DNA of 53,025 bases from Rubrobacter sp. (GTDB lineage: Bacteria > Actinomycetota > Rubrobacteria > Rubrobacterales > Rubrobacteraceae): assembly GCA_013695475.1 (NCBI GenBank), contig JACDAJ010000220.1, positions 1-53,025 on the forward strand. The letters are read 5' to 3'. Positions 33,867 to 43,712 of this stretch are shown piece after piece; the first letter of the stretch is position 1; each line of letters starts with the position of its first letter. The translations under genes and the position numbers were made by a program. The notes under the pieces were generated by a model. It was not told the DNA's origin. It worked only from the letters and a program-made list of their open reading frames with translations, and did not search any database.

Positions 33867-34274
33867 ATGCTCAAAAAAATCTACCATCTCGGATACGCCG
33901 TCGAAGACATCGAGAAGGCGGCGGAGTTTTATCGAGTCCACTTCGGAGCGGAGCCGGGCGAGCCGGAGGAAGTCGCCGAACAAGGCATAAAGGCGACGAT
34001 GTTCGAGGTCGGTGAATCCATGGTCGAACTCGTCGAACCCACCCGCCCCGACTCCCCCGTCGGAAAGTTCCTCGCCAAGCGCGGCGAAGGCTTCCACCAC
34101 GTCGCCTTCGAGGTCGAGGACATCGAGAAGTCCCTCGCGGAGCTGAAAGAAAGCGGCGTCGAACTTATTGACGAGGAGCCGCGCACCGGGGCGGACGGAA
34201 CCCGGATGGCGTTCGTCCACCCGAAGGAAGCATTCGGCGTCCTCACCGAGCTTGTAGAATTGAAAGGCAAATAA
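33867..34274 (+). CDS. mce: Methylmalonyl-CoA epimerase
   Basis: 135 residues from ATG 33867, with GGAAAGGAA upstream; the normal length. Glyoxalase/VOC fold with two repeats: KKIYHLGYAVEDIEKAAEFY and GFHHVAFEVEDIEKSLAELKE. Metal ligands are expected at His 7 (IYHLGYAV), the central His of FHHVAFEV and a late glutamate in LTELVELKG. It interconverts (R)- and (S)-methylmalonyl-CoA. Eighteen bases upstream of the mutase gene, so the pathway assignment is strong. Confidence 0.92.
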   Translation: MLKKIYHLGYAVEDIEKAAEFYRVHFGAEPGEPEEVAEQGIKATMFEVGESMVELVEPTRPDSPVGKFLAKRGEGFHHVAFEVEDIEKSLAELKESGVELIDEEPRTGADGTRMAFVHPKEAFGVLTELVELKGK

Positions 34275-34292
34275 CACAGCGAGGGAGGCCGC

Positions 34293-35891
34293 ATGGACAC
34301 CGACAAAAAGCGCGACGAAAACGAACGCCGCACCGAGAGCGGCATCGAAGTCGAGCCTCTCTATAAACCGGGGAATATGAACGGCTTCGACTACGACGAA
34401 TCCCTCGGAGACCCCGGCGAATACCCGTACACCCGAGGTGTGTATCCGTCCATGTACCGCGGCCGACCGTGGACGATGCGCCAGTACGCCGGGTTCGGAA
34501 CCGCGAAGGAAACCAACGAGCGTTTCAAATACCTCACCGAGAACGGGCAGACCGGACTCTCGACCGCCTTCGACCTCCCGACGCAGATGGGGCGCGACTC
34601 CGACCATCCCCTCGCCGCCGGAGAAGTCGGGAAAGTCGGGGTCGCCATTGACTCGATACTCGACATGCGCGAGCTTTTCGACGGAATATCCCTCGCCGAA
34701 GTCTCGACTTCGATGACGATAAACGCGACCGCCTCGACGCTCCTCCTTCTTTATTCGCTCGTCGCCGAGGAACAAGGCGCGAAGCCCGACGAAATAACCG
34801 GGACGACGCAAAACGACATCCTCAAGGAATACCTCGCCCGCGGCACGTACATATACCCGCCCGAGCCGTCCATGCGCCTCACCACCGACATGTTCGCGTA
34901 TTGCGCGAGCGAGCTTCCGAAGTGGAACACCATCTCGATCTCCGGGTACCACATCCGGGAGGCCGGAAGTACCGCCGTTCAAGAACTCGCATTCACCCTC
35001 TCGAACGCCATCGCGTATGTCGAAGCGGCGGTCGAGGCGGGTCTCGAAGTGGACGAGTTCGCGCCGCGGCTCTCGTTCTTCTTCAACGCTCACAACGACC
35101 TTTTTCAGGAAGTGGCGAAATATCGGGCGGCGAGGCGGATGTGGGCGGCGATCATGAAGGACCGGTTCGGGGCGAAGAGCGAGAAGAGCATGAAGCTCCG
35201 CTTCCACACGCAAACGGCGGGTTCCTCATTGACCGCGCAGCAAGCCGAAAACAACATCGTGAGAACGACCGTTCAAGCCCTCTCCGCCGTTTTCGGCGGG
35301 ACGCAAAGTTTGCACACGAACGCCTTCGACGAGGCGCTCGCCCTTCCGACGGAGCGGAGCGCGAGGATCGCATTGCGTACGCAGCAAATCCTCGCGAGCG
35401 AGGGCGGCGTCACCGACACCGCCGACCCACTCGCGGGTTCGTACTATGTCGAGTCGCTCACCGACGCGGTGGAAGAAGAAGCGTGGGCATACATCGAGCG
35501 CATAGACGAGATGGGGGGATCGGTATCCGCCATCGAAGAGCGGTACATGCAGCGGGAGATCGAAGACGCCGCCTTCCGTTACCAGCGCGAGGTCGAGAAA
35601 GAAGAACGCATAATAGTCGGCATGAACCGCCACGAATCCGACGAAGACCCGGATATGGATCTCCACTCCGTGGACGAGTCCATCCAAACGAGCCAAACCG
35701 AACGCCTCTCCGAACTGAAAGAGAGCCGGGACAATCCGGCGGTCGAGAAGTCCCTCGCCCGGATAAAGGCCGCCGCCGAAAACGGAGAAAACCTCCTTTA
35801 TCCGATGAAAGAAGCCCTCGGGAGCATGGCGACCCTCGGCGAGGTTTCGGACACATTGCGGGGCGTGTTCGGTGAATACCGGCCGTCGTGA
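34293..35891 (+). CDS. Methylmalonyl-CoA mutase, large (substrate-binding) subunit
   Basis: 532 residues. The catalytic TIM barrel is complete: [71 protein letters not shown] and the conserved [38 protein letters not shown]. The cobalamin-binding domain (DxHxxG) is absent, so this is the two-gene arrangement in which a separate small B12 subunit is needed; that gene is not in the window. It converts methylmalonyl-CoA to succinyl-CoA. Clustered with the epimerase. Confidence 0.92.
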   Translation: MDTDKKRDENERRTESGIEVEPLYKPGNMNGFDYDESLGDPGEYPYTRGVYPSMYRGRPWTMRQYAGFGTAKETNERFKYLTENGQTGLSTAFDLPTQMGRDSDHPLAAGEVGKVGVAIDSILDMRELFDGISLAEVSTSMTINATASTLLLLYSLVAEEQGAKPDEITGTTQNDILKEYLARGTYIYPPEPSMRLTTDMFAYCASELPKWNTISISGYHIREAGSTAVQELAFTLSNAIAYVEAAVEAGLEVDEFAPRLSFFFNAHNDLFQEVAKYRAARRMWAAIMKDRFGAKSEKSMKLRFHTQTAGSSLTAQQAENNIVRTTVQALSAVFGGTQSLHTNAFDEALALPTERSARIALRTQQILASEGGVTDTADPLAGSYYVESLTDAVEEEAWAYIERIDEMGGSVSAIEERYMQREIEDAAFRYQREVEKEERIIVGMNRHESDEDPDMDLHSVDESIQTSQTERLSELKESRDNPAVEKSLARIKAAAENGENLLYPMKEALGSMATLGEVSDTLRGVFGEYRPS

Positions 35892-35892
35892 G

Positions 35893-35953
35893 GAGTGGTG
35901 ATTGGTTTTGCTTTCCACTACTCGCTATTCACCAAGCGAGCGCCTCACCACTC
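35893..35953. repeat. Intergenic inverted repeat after the mutase gene
   Basis: gagtggtga (35893-35901) pairs with tcaccactc (35945-35953). Between them a stutter of ccacta/tattcacca words; aagcgagcgcctcac at 35934-35948 is shared with 23847-23861. Confidence 0.55.
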
Positions 35954-36038
35954 ACCGCCCTTCACGGTGATAACATTTCCCGCAGAGAAGGGTTCTTGAT
36001 CCTATTTGATACACACCCTCACAGGAGGATTCCAAACC

Positions 36039-37346
36039 GTGGCAAACTGGTTTCGTAGACGAGCGGGGAAGAACGGAAACGAAAACCGCCAAGCCGAGGC
36101 GCGGGACTCCGAAAAGCGAGCATCCGAGGCGCGGGCATCCGAAGCACGCGAAGCCGAGGCGCGGGACTCCGGAGCGGGGGAGTCCGGGGGCGCGTTCGGC
36201 GATATGGATGGTGAGACGGCGGACAAGCTCGTGGATCGCACACCCCCGCCCGAGGAGCCGGAGGACGGCTCGTTGTCGGAGGTGGGAATTCGGAAGGCAT
36301 TGAAAGACGTGCGCGACCCGGAGATCGGGAAGGATCTCATCTCGCTGAATATGATCCGGAACGTGGAAATAAACGACTCGTCCGTGACGGTCGGGGTCGC
36401 ATTGACGACGGCGGGATGCCCGATGAAGCATCGGATCACGACGGACATCGAGGATCGGCTCAAAGAGATCGAAGGCGTCGAGGCCGTCGAGGTTGACTTC
36501 GGCGTGATGACCGACGACGACCGCCAAAATCTGATGACCTCGCTCCACGGCGAGGCCGCCGAACTCGCCCCCGCCTTCACCGACGCGTCGAAGACGAGGG
36601 TCATCGCCGTCGTCTCCGGGAAGGGCGGCGTCGGGAAAAGCACCGTCGCCGTGAACCTCGCCGCCGCTTTGGATCGGTCGGGGCATTCCGTGGAGATACT
36701 CGACGCGGACGTGTACGGGTCGTCCATCCCGGTCATGCTCGGGACGACGGAGAAGCCGAACGTCGTCGAAGGCATCATCTTCCCGATCGAATCCCCGACG
36801 GGCTTGAAATTCATCTCGATGGGGAACTTCGTGAACGAGGGACAAGCGATAATCTGGCGCGCCCCGATCGTGAATAAAGCCCTCACGCAACTCATGCGCG
36901 ACGTTTACTGGGACGAGCCGGACTTCATCATCGTGGACATGCCGCCGGGGACGGGCGATGTCGCGCTCACGGTGGCGCAAATGATCCCGAAGGCCGAAGC
37001 CCTCGTCGTCACGACCCCGCAAGCCGACGCCGCCCGCGTCGCCGCGAAGGCCGGGAAGATGGCTGTCCAGGCGCATCTCAAAGTCATCGGGGTGGTCGAG
37101 AACATGAGCTATGCGGAATGCCCGGACTGCGGCAAGGAGCTAAAAATCTTCGGTGGCAACGGCGGCGAGTCCGTCGCCGAGGAACTCGACTCGAAGATCA
37201 TGGGCCGAGTCCCGATCCTCCCGGACGAGACGGGGGAGCCGGGCAACGCGCTTTATCCCGAGGATTCCGCTCCGGGCCGAGCCTTCGAGGAGGTCGCCGA
37301 GGCGATATCCGCCACGAAGGCGCGGAAGCGGATGAAGGTTCTTTAA
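36039..37346 (+). CDS. mrp: Mrp/NBP35 family iron-sulfur carrier ATPase with DUF59 domain
   Basis: 435 residues from GTG 36039, which has AGGAGG at 36023-36028; TTG 36006 is a weaker alternative. After a basic and Glu/Ala/Arg-rich low-complexity N-terminus (about 8-70) comes a DUF59/MIP18 domain (about 80-160, with VRDPEIGKDLISLNMIRNVEI and TTAGCPMKHRI), then the P-loop ATPase with the deviant Walker A motif SGKGGVGKST, DADVYGSSIP and FIIVDMPPGTGDVALT. YAECPDCGKE supplies the CxxC of the family. It binds and transfers Fe-S clusters. Downstream of the methylmalonyl-CoA genes with a 147-base gap. Confidence 0.9.
   Translation: MANWFRRRAGKNGNENRQAEARDSEKRASEARASEAREAEARDSGAGESGGAFGDMDGETADKLVDRTPPPEEPEDGSLSEVGIRKALKDVRDPEIGKDLISLNMIRNVEINDSSVTVGVALTTAGCPMKHRITTDIEDRLKEIEGVEAVEVDFGVMTDDDRQNLMTSLHGEAAELAPAFTDASKTRVIAVVSGKGGVGKSTVAVNLAAALDRSGHSVEILDADVYGSSIPVMLGTTEKPNVVEGIIFPIESPTGLKFISMGNFVNEGQAIIWRAPIVNKALTQLMRDVYWDEPDFIIVDMPPGTGDVALTVAQMIPKAEALVVTTPQADAARVAAKAGKMAVQAHLKVIGVVENMSYAECPDCGKELKIFGGNGGESVAEELDSKIMGRVPILPDETGEPGNALYPEDSAPGRAFEEVAEAISATKARKRMKVL
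36090..36182 (+). repeat. Low-complexity coding repeat at the 5' end of mrp
   Basis: Degenerate repeats of ccgaggcgcggg and gcatccgaag words encode a run of Glu-Ala-Arg-Asp-Ser motifs (AEARDSEKRASEARASEARE). This is longer than the usual Mrp N-terminus and is probably disordered or a charged helix. Confidence 0.6.
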
Positions 37347-37389
37347 GCGGTTCGCTTGGCGGCGAGCCGCGCACGCTTCGCTAAAAACC

Positions 37390-37424
37390 AAAAGCCCCGC
37401 TTCCATTCCGGAGCGGGGCTTTTC
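37390..37424. terminator. Bidirectional terminator between mrp and an MBL-fold gene
   Basis: Arms aagccccgct (37392-37401) and agcggggctt (37412-37421) pair perfectly, with A-rich sequence on the left and T-rich on the right, so it can stop transcription from both sides. Confidence 0.8.
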
Positions 37425-37505
37425 CGTGTTTCGCGGACGAGTTTTGGCGGGCGGCGAAAATCTGAAACGCTCGGTTCGCTCGGCCTCGAACCGCCTCGAA
37501 CTGCC

Positions 37506-38498
37506 TCACCATCCCTTCGGCTTCACCGGGCCTTCGGGCCATCCGAGAGGCGGCGGATTGTATGGGGAGAGGGCGATGAGCTTCCTTTCGCGCCACTCGG
37601 CGGCGTTCGAGCGGAGCATTTCGGCGATGAGTGGGGATACGAAGTCGTTCGGCTCCGCTTCGCCGAAGGCGTGGATGGCGAAGTCCCGGAGCCACGGCGC
37701 GGCGCGGAGGTATGCGTATATCTCATCTTCCTCCATTCCGTCCTCGAGCATGAGGGCGTATGCGAAGATTCGTTTGCATGCGTGCCACACCGCCCTCTCC
37801 GGCTCTTCAAGCCACTTTTCGTACCTCGCGCGGGCCGCCTCGATGGCGGATTTCGCGTCGGTGGTCGCCTCTCCGTGGCCCGATGCGGCCCACGCTATTT
37901 TCAGCCCGGCGAGGCGGTCGAGCGACTCGATGGCGCGTGAGGCCCCCCCGACCCCCTCCCGGAACGGGTTGAGCCACGCCACGTCGTCGGAGTGGAAAAG
38001 GTCGCCGCCTATGAGGACCCGATCCTCATGCGAATAAAGCGATATGTGTCCCAAAGTATGACCCGGCGTCTCGATGACTTCGAGGCTCACGCCGCCGGCT
38101 TCGACCCGGTCCCCGTCCGAGAGATGGCGCGTGACGGTGTACGGCTCCATCGGCTGCGCGAGCCACTCCGCCGTGCACGCCTCCGGGTCGCGGCGATTCA
38201 CAAGCCCCGCTTCCCACCGGTGCGCCGCGATGGGCGTTCCGTACTCGCTCTGGAAAAAACTGTTCCCGCCCGCGTGGTCGCAGTGAAAGTGGGTGTTCAC
38301 GATGAGCGTCACGCTCTCCGCCGGAAAGCCGGACTGGCGGAGGATGTGCCGCGTCTCCGCGATGTCGCCGCCGAACCCCGAATCCACGAGAACCGGGCGA
38401 TCCCCTTTAATCAGCACCATGTTCGCGCTCGGGAAACTCCGCTGGAAAAACACGAACGGCTCCGGCGCGACGCTCACAGGCGAACCCCCGAAGCCCAT
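37506..38498 (-). CDS. MBL-fold metallohydrolase
   Basis: 330 residues. The metal motif THFHCDHAGGN (HxHxDH) lies at about residue 70, the second histidine in IETPGHTLGHISLY, GGDLFHSD holds the bridging aspartate, and the last histidine is in WAASGHGEATT. That is a complete two-metal site. The C-terminal 130 residues form an extra helical part with RERKLIALSPYN near the end. The substrate is unknown; the layout resembles glyoxalase II- or RNase J-unrelated thioesterase-like members. The start overlaps the end of the upstream truncated DsbA-like gene by 25 bases. Confidence 0.85.
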   Translation of the reverse strand: MGFGGSPVSVAPEPFVFFQRSFPSANMVLIKGDRPVLVDSGFGGDIAETRHILRQSGFPAESVTLIVNTHFHCDHAGGNSFFQSEYGTPIAAHRWEAGLVNRRDPEACTAEWLAQPMEPYTVTRHLSDGDRVEAGGVSLEVIETPGHTLGHISLYSHEDRVLIGGDLFHSDDVAWLNPFREGVGGASRAIESLDRLAGLKIAWAASGHGEATTDAKSAIEAARARYEKWLEEPERAVWHACKRIFAYALMLEDGMEEDEIYAYLRAAPWLRDFAIHAFGEAEPNDFVSPLIAEMLRSNAAEWRERKLIALSPYNPPPLGWPEGPVKPKGW

Positions 38499-38770
38499 TC
38501 AAACGCATCCTCCATCCGATCATCCCCCCAGAAAAGCTCGCAGTTTCCAACAACGAAACTCGGCGCCCCGAAGATTCCGAGGTTCATCGCACGCTCAGTT
38601 TGCCTCTTCAAACCCGCTTTGTTTTCGGGGGTTCGACCGGCTTCGATCCACGCCTCCGACTCCCCGAGGGAGGCGAGTATCTTCCCGATCACGGCTTCTT
38701 CGGAGATGTTTTTGTCGTCGGCGTTCCAATCCTCGCCCGCCCCGAAGACCGGGCGCAACGGCGAGATTGT
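38474..38770 (-). pseudogene. Truncated DsbA/2-hydroxychromene-2-carboxylate isomerase-like gene
   Basis: The frame (open to 38911) ends with LGIFGAPSFVVGNCELFWGDDRMEDAFEW, the C-terminal signature of DsbA-family 2-hydroxychromene-2-carboxylate isomerases, preceded by a helical stretch (ISEEAVIGKILASLGESEAWI) that also fits. The N-terminal thioredoxin half, where the active-site Ser/Cys should be, is missing: upstream of about 38770 the frame turns into unrelated Ser/Arg-rich sequence, and malate dehydrogenase follows. This leaves about 100 of 200 residues. I take it as a decayed remnant; a small functional protein is less likely. Confidence 0.5.
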
Positions 38771-38894
38771 ACGCGCTTTCGCAATATGCTTTTGAGCGAG
38801 GTTCTGCGCGGATAACGATTTCGATGACCTCGCGCAGAGTTCGTCCGTTCGGCGACGAGACTTCCCCGGCTCGCCGTGGATGGTGGGTGCGGGG

Positions 38895-39824
<930 letters not shown>

Positions 39825-39913
39825 GCTTCTCCCTCCGTGGAATTGGCGAATCTCCGGCGAATGATAAGTTAATCCGCTCGCTTTTGCCGGGGTATATCGT
39901 CGGCGGCGTGTGC

Positions 39914-39919
39914 TATAAG
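39914..39919 (+). promoter_or_regulatory. -10 box of the NUDIX gene (leaderless)
   Basis: TATAAG ends six bases before the ATG at 39926. No ribosome-binding site is visible, so the message likely starts at the codon. Confidence 0.5.
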
Positions 39920-39925
39920 AAGTGT

Positions 39926-40390
39926 ATGATCGAACACAGTCACGATTCGCCGCCGCGACCGAAAGAGCTTCCCCGCACCGACGTCGGATACGCCCTCATC
40001 TCCGACCCGGCGCTCGAAAAGATACTCATGGTTTGCAACCGCCGCGCGTCCGGGCTTTCATGGAGCCTCCCCGGCGGCTCCCGCGAACCGGGCGAAACCC
40101 TCGAAGAAACCGTCGTGCGCGAGACGCGCGAGGAGACGGGCCTCCACGTCGTCGTCGAAGGCATCGTCGCCGTCGGGGAGAGGCTCCGGAACAGCCACGT
40201 CCTCATCGCCACCTTCGTCGCGAAGACCGTCGGCGGAAGAGCCTCCCTCCAAAAAGACGACGAGGAAGTCGTCAAAGTCGAGTGGGCGCCCTTCGATGTC
40301 GCCGACACCCGGATGCCGTGGTATCCGGGCGGAGTCCGCGTCCTCCTCGAAGGCCGCGGAGCCGTTCATTACAGCGAGTTTCTTTTTTGA
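39926..40390 (+). CDS. NUDIX hydrolase
   Basis: 154 residues from ATG 39926; the frame is open further upstream but without a coherent protein. The NUDIX box is complete and canonical: GGSREPGETLEETVVRETREETG (G-x5-E-x7-RETREETG). It hydrolyses a nucleoside diphosphate linked to another moiety, and the substrate is unknown. Its stop overlaps the next gene's start as TGATG, so it is translationally coupled to the nitroreductase. A housecleaning role is inferred from the family. Confidence 0.9.
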   Translation: MIEHSHDSPPRPKELPRTDVGYALISDPALEKILMVCNRRASGLSWSLPGGSREPGETLEETVVRETREETGLHVVVEGIVAVGERLRNSHVLIATFVAKTVGGRASLQKDDEEVVKVEWAPFDVADTRMPWYPGGVRVLLEGRGAVHYSEFLF

Positions 40391-40965
40391 TGGACGTCTC
40401 CGAAGCCATAACGAGCCGGAGGAGCATCGGGAGAGTGACGCATGAACCCGTCCCCCGAGAGACGGTCGAGGCCATTCTCGAAAGCGCGATCCACGCCCCG
40501 AACCACAAAATTACCGAGCCGTGGCGCTTCCACGTCTTCGCCGGAAAAGGCCGCGGCGAACTCGCCAAAGCCCGGGCCGAAGTCGCCCGGATAATGGCCG
40601 GGGAGGAGCGCGAAGACGAAGAACTCGTGAAAGGCCGGATCAGCCGCGAGAGGAAGAAAGCTTTCCGCGCCCCCGTCGTCATCGCCGTCATCTCGAAGGC
40701 CGGGCGCGACGAGGTCGAGACGGTGGAGAATTACGCGGCATGCTCCGCCGCCGTCCAAAACATGCAATTGACCGCCCACTCCCTCGGACTCGGGGCGATG
40801 TGGCGAACCGGCCCGGTCGCGTACCACGAGCACATGCGAGAGTTCTTCGGCCTCGAAGAAGGCGACCGGATCGTCGCGTATCTTTATGTCGGATACCCGG
40901 ATCTCTCCGAGACGAGGCGAAGGCGCGAGCCATTCGAGCAAATGACGACATGGCACGAAGGATGA
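40390..40965 (+). CDS. Nitroreductase family protein
   Basis: 191 residues from ATG 40390, overlapping the NUDIX stop. FMN-binding motifs of the nitroreductase fold: the N-terminal AITSRRSIGRVTHEPVP with the Arg-Arg-Ser phosphate contact, SAIHAPNHKITEPWRF, the central NYAACSAAVQNMQLTAHSLGLGAMW, and GDRIVAYLYVGYP. It reduces nitro or quinone compounds, or could be of the YdjA type. Dimer, cytoplasmic. The substrate is not evident. Confidence 0.88.
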   Translation: MDVSEAITSRRSIGRVTHEPVPRETVEAILESAIHAPNHKITEPWRFHVFAGKGRGELAKARAEVARIMAGEEREDEELVKGRISRERKKAFRAPVVIAVISKAGRDEVETVENYAACSAAVQNMQLTAHSLGLGAMWRTGPVAYHEHMREFFGLEEGDRIVAYLYVGYPDLSETRRRREPFEQMTTWHEG

Positions 40966-41062
40966 GGTCGCTCCGCCTTCGGCTCCGCTCCGGTAATTGG
41001 CGAAAACTCAAAACCAAAAACCAAAAACCGGAGCGACCGAAGGGAGCGGCAAGCGAAGCGAC
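40966..41062. repeat. Intergenic stutter repeat element
   Basis: Left flank gaggtcgctccgccttcgg, then a stutter of aaaactc/aaaacc words, then gcgaccgaagggagc (41033-41047, shared with 14024-14038) and an aagcgaagcgacc flank. In reverse complement it has the same plan as 27345-27427. Confidence 0.55.
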
Positions 41063-41143
41063 CCATCGTTTCCAGCGACTTTCGGGCGGGTATCACGCAT
41101 GGACGGGAAATGAAACGCACTTCGAGACTTCGAGGAGGTGGCT

Positions 41144-41245
41144 ATGGGAAGATTGCTCAGGCGGTTGCTGATTTTGGCGGCCCCGATAATCTGGAAGAAG
41201 TTCCGCGAGAACCGTAAACGCAAGAAAGAGGGTGAACGCCGCTAA
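41144..41245 (+). CDS. 33-residue basic small protein
   Basis: A perfect GAGGAGG at about 41132-41138 precedes ATG 41144. The product begins MGRLLRRLLILAAPIIWKKF and ends RENRKRKKEGERR: a short hydrophobic or amphipathic stretch followed by a strongly basic tail. It overlaps the convergent MBL-fold gene by four bases. Too short for standard gene callers, but the ribosome-binding site and typical codon choice make it credible. The function is unknown; a membrane-surface peptide is one possibility. Confidence 0.5.
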   Translation: MGRLLRRLLILAAPIIWKKFRENRKRKKEGERR

Positions 41246-42054
41246 TTTTCCAGCGGGGTCGCCTCGAAGTTTTTGCCGGACTTCCGGATTTTGACGAGGC
41301 AATCCTTCGGCTCGTGGTAAAGGATGACCGGGGCGTTCCTTTTCTCGGCCTCGGAGAGAACCTCGATCCGGTTCCGGCGGGCGGCCTCCGGGTCAGTGTC
41401 CACCCCGGCTATGATGTCCGGGTCGAGGAATATTTTGCTCGGGGCGAGGTCGGCTGTGAAGAGCGCCTCGCTCCCGTCGATCCACACGATTTGATGCCCC
41501 TCCGAATGACCCGCCCGAACCTCGACATATATTCCTTTCGCCACCTCCCCATCCCCGTCCACAAGCTCGACCCACCCTTCTTCGACGCCCTTTTCGAGGG
41601 ACTTCACCGCGAGGTTTCTTCCGTCTTCCTCGGGCATGTTTTTCGCTTCTTCGAGTGCGCCTCTTTGCGCGTATATCGTCGCGTGGGGGAAGCTCGGCGG
41701 GTTTATCGCCCATCCGACGTGGTCCGGGTCGAGGTGCGAGAGGACGACGTGGGTGACGTCCTCCGGCGAGTTCCCCGTCTCCTCGATCGCTTCGAGAAGC
41801 GTCTTCTCGCGCCGGAGTTCGTAGCGTCCTTCGAGGGTTTCGGGGACGCTCTCTCCGAAGCCCGCGTCGAGGAGGACGAGTTCGCCGTCGTCTTCTCCGA
41901 GGGATTCTATGAGGACGGCGTGCATCGCGCCCCGGATACGCATCTTCCGCCCGCCCGTGTCGCCGAGAATATTGCCCGCGTCGGTGATGAAAAGTCCGTC
42001 CTCGAGGACATGGACTCGCTTCGATTTCGTCTCGAACGCCGCTTTCTTCGCCAA
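41242..42054 (-). CDS. MBL-fold metallohydrolase
   Basis: 270 residues. The metal motif is VVLSHLDPDHVGWA (HxDxDH at about residue 108), then the second histidine in VEVRAGHSEGHQIVW, ALFTADLAPSK with the bridging aspartate, and a late histidine in VILYHEPKD. It resembles quinolone- or homoserine-lactonase-like members (HLDPDH rather than HxHxDH), so a lactone or thioester substrate is possible, but the call is family level only. It faces the small basic protein gene at its 3' end. Confidence 0.82.
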   Translation of the reverse strand: MAKKAAFETKSKRVHVLEDGLFITDAGNILGDTGGRKMRIRGAMHAVLIESLGEDDGELVLLDAGFGESVPETLEGRYELRREKTLLEAIEETGNSPEDVTHVVLSHLDPDHVGWAINPPSFPHATIYAQRGALEEAKNMPEEDGRNLAVKSLEKGVEEGWVELVDGDGEVAKGIYVEVRAGHSEGHQIVWIDGSEALFTADLAPSKIFLDPDIIAGVDTDPEAARRNRIEVLSEAEKRNAPVILYHEPKDCLVKIRKSGKNFEATPLEN

Positions 42055-42245
42055 ATCGTTAAAGCCTCCGTGGTGTGTGGACGATCATAAGACAACCATT
42101 TTATGGCCGCGCGCCACGCTATGGCGGCGGGAGGCCGGAGATGAACGAGGAAAATAGTTCATTCGGAGTATGGTGGATGGTTCGCGGAGCGGGCATAATG
42201 CGCCGGAGTCGGACTCACAGGAGAGGAAAAGGTCGAGGAGAAAAC

Positions 42246-43250
42246 ATGTCCCGTTTGAAGATAGCCACGATCCCATTAGCCGCCATGTTTCTGTTTTTCT
42301 TCGCCGCCTCGGGCATGGCGAGCGCGGACACGTCGTATGACACCGACGAACGAAGGTTCCTCGAACTCATAAACGAGTACCGCGCCCAAAACGGAGCCGG
42401 CCCGCTCGTCCTCTCCGACGACCTCACCGTCGCCTCCGAGCATCACAACGAGGACATGGCCGAATACAACTTCTTCGCCCACGACACCGTCGGAAGCTCC
42501 CGGTACCCCGCCGGCTCCGAGCCGTGGGGCCGGATGGCCGCCGAAGGCTACGACCACAATACTTTCAAAGGCGAAAACCTCGCCGTCGGATACGAGAGCG
42601 TCGAGGAGGTTTTCCAGGCGTGGAAGGACTCCCCGAGCCACAACACCGCGATGCTCGACCCGAATTACAAAGTCGTCGGAGTGTCGCGCATGCAAATTTC
42701 CGGCTCGACGTTCGAGTGGTATTGGACGACTGACTTCGGAGGCTTCGTTGACGCCTCCGCCCGAACCGCCGAAGACGAGCCGGAAGACCCTCCAGCCCCG
42801 GAGCCGCCGACTCCGCCGGAGCCGAGGAACCTCCTGGAAAATAGTGGATTCGTGGATCAGGAAGCCGGGTGGGAGCAGTGGGCGATGGACGGGGCGATGC
42901 TCATTCTCAAGGGCGAGTTCGCGAGGCTCGGCGGATACGATGACGGCGTGGACGAGCTTCGCCAGGAAGTGAGGATCACAGACGGAGCGAGGCTTTCGTA
43001 CAGCGTCAAGGTCACGACCGAAGAGAGCGCGCCGTTCGGCGACCGGATGACCGTCCGGCTCACCGACGAGGATCGCACAGAGGCGACCGTCCTCAAACGC
43101 TATACGGGCGAGGACGCCGGGGAATGGCGCCGCGAAACCATAGACCTCTCCGAATACGCGGGCGAGACGGGATACCTCAGCTTCGCCGCCGGAACCGACG
43201 AGGACGGCCTCACGAACTTCTATCTCGACAACGTCCGCCTCGTCGGGTGA
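42246..43250 (+). CDS. Secreted CAP-domain protein with C-terminal carbohydrate-binding-like module
   Basis: 334 residues from ATG 42246 with GAGGAG upstream. A signal peptide (about 1-27: basic start, AAMFLFFFAASGMA, cleavage near ASA-DT) precedes a CAP/SCP domain (about 32-170) with RRFLELINEYRAQNG, FFAHDT, GENLAVGYESVEEVFQAWKDSPSHNTAMLDPNYKVVGV. A Pro-rich linker (EPPTPPEP) leads to a beta-sandwich-like module (about 195-334, LLENSGF...FYLDNVRLV). Secreted or envelope-attached. Bacterial CAP proteins are common but mostly of unknown role; wall interaction is plausible. Confidence 0.85.
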   Translation: MSRLKIATIPLAAMFLFFFAASGMASADTSYDTDERRFLELINEYRAQNGAGPLVLSDDLTVASEHHNEDMAEYNFFAHDTVGSSRYPAGSEPWGRMAAEGYDHNTFKGENLAVGYESVEEVFQAWKDSPSHNTAMLDPNYKVVGVSRMQISGSTFEWYWTTDFGGFVDASARTAEDEPEDPPAPEPPTPPEPRNLLENSGFVDQEAGWEQWAMDGAMLILKGEFARLGGYDDGVDELRQEVRITDGARLSYSVKVTTEESAPFGDRMTVRLTDEDRTEATVLKRYTGEDAGEWRRETIDLSEYAGETGYLSFAAGTDEDGLTNFYLDNVRLVG

Positions 43251-43316
43251 GAGCGGCTCGCCTTCGGCGAACCCGCGCTCGTCAGCATTTCAGCCGGCCA
43301 GCTTTTCAGCGGAAAC
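43251..43316. repeat. Intergenic palindromic repeat copy 2 plus stutter
   Basis: 43251-43273 is identical to 25868-25890 (inner palindrome tcgccttcggcga). It is followed by a cagcatttcagccggccagc stutter to about 43316. Confidence 0.55.
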
Positions 43317-43319
43317 AAG

Positions 43320-43352
43320 AAGCCGAGGGCGAAAACGCTCTCGGCTTTTTCC
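43320..43352. terminator. Bidirectional terminator
   Basis: agccgagggc (43321-43330) and gctctcggct (43337-43346) pair with one mismatch. T-rich sequence on the right and A's on the left let it serve the CAP gene (+) and the small charged gene (-). Confidence 0.7.
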
Positions 43353-43357
43353 TCGGA

Positions 43358-43561
43358 TTATTGCGGAGCGCCGCCTCGCCAAACGTGTATCCAATCTTTG
43401 TTTGCCTCTCGTTCTCTTTGCCGGTCCCGAGCTTCGTCTCGCTTTTTATCCTTCTCCGCTCTTTCCCGGATGTGTTCGTCGAGACGCTTTCCCTCCTCGG
43501 CCTTTTTCTGTGCCATCGCTTTCCGTGCCGCCCTCCGCTTGGCTTTTTGGGTTCGATTCAT
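43358..43561 (-). CDS. Small highly charged coiled-coil protein
   Basis: 67 residues from ATG 43561, which has GGGAGG at good spacing; ATG 43600 is in frame but lacks one. The composition is dominated by Lys, Arg, Glu, Asp and Ala (KAKRRAARKAMAQKKAEEGKR then RAEKDKKRDEARDRQRERE), suggesting a single long helix, and it ends DWIHVWRGGAPQ. No family recognised. Such proteins often bind RNA or ribosomes, but nothing here proves it. Confidence 0.55.
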   Translation of the reverse strand: MNRTQKAKRRAARKAMAQKKAEEGKRLDEHIRERAEKDKKRDEARDRQREREANKDWIHVWRGGAPQ

Positions 43562-43712
43562 TTCATCCTCCCTCGTCTTCTTTCCATTCGTGTGGAACAT
43601 TCATCATATTAAAAGGGATGGACGGAACCTTCATCCCGCACCGACGCTTTCGGCGAGCGCGGCTCCTCGGCGGAGTATTTCCTGAAACCCGACGCCCGAA
43701 GCCCCGAGCGTT

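Noticed and set aside
33585-35213. 542-residue minus-strand frame antisense to mce and the mutase
   Set aside because: Only its last 74 residues (DUF2630) look like a protein; the rest mirrors the mutase codons.
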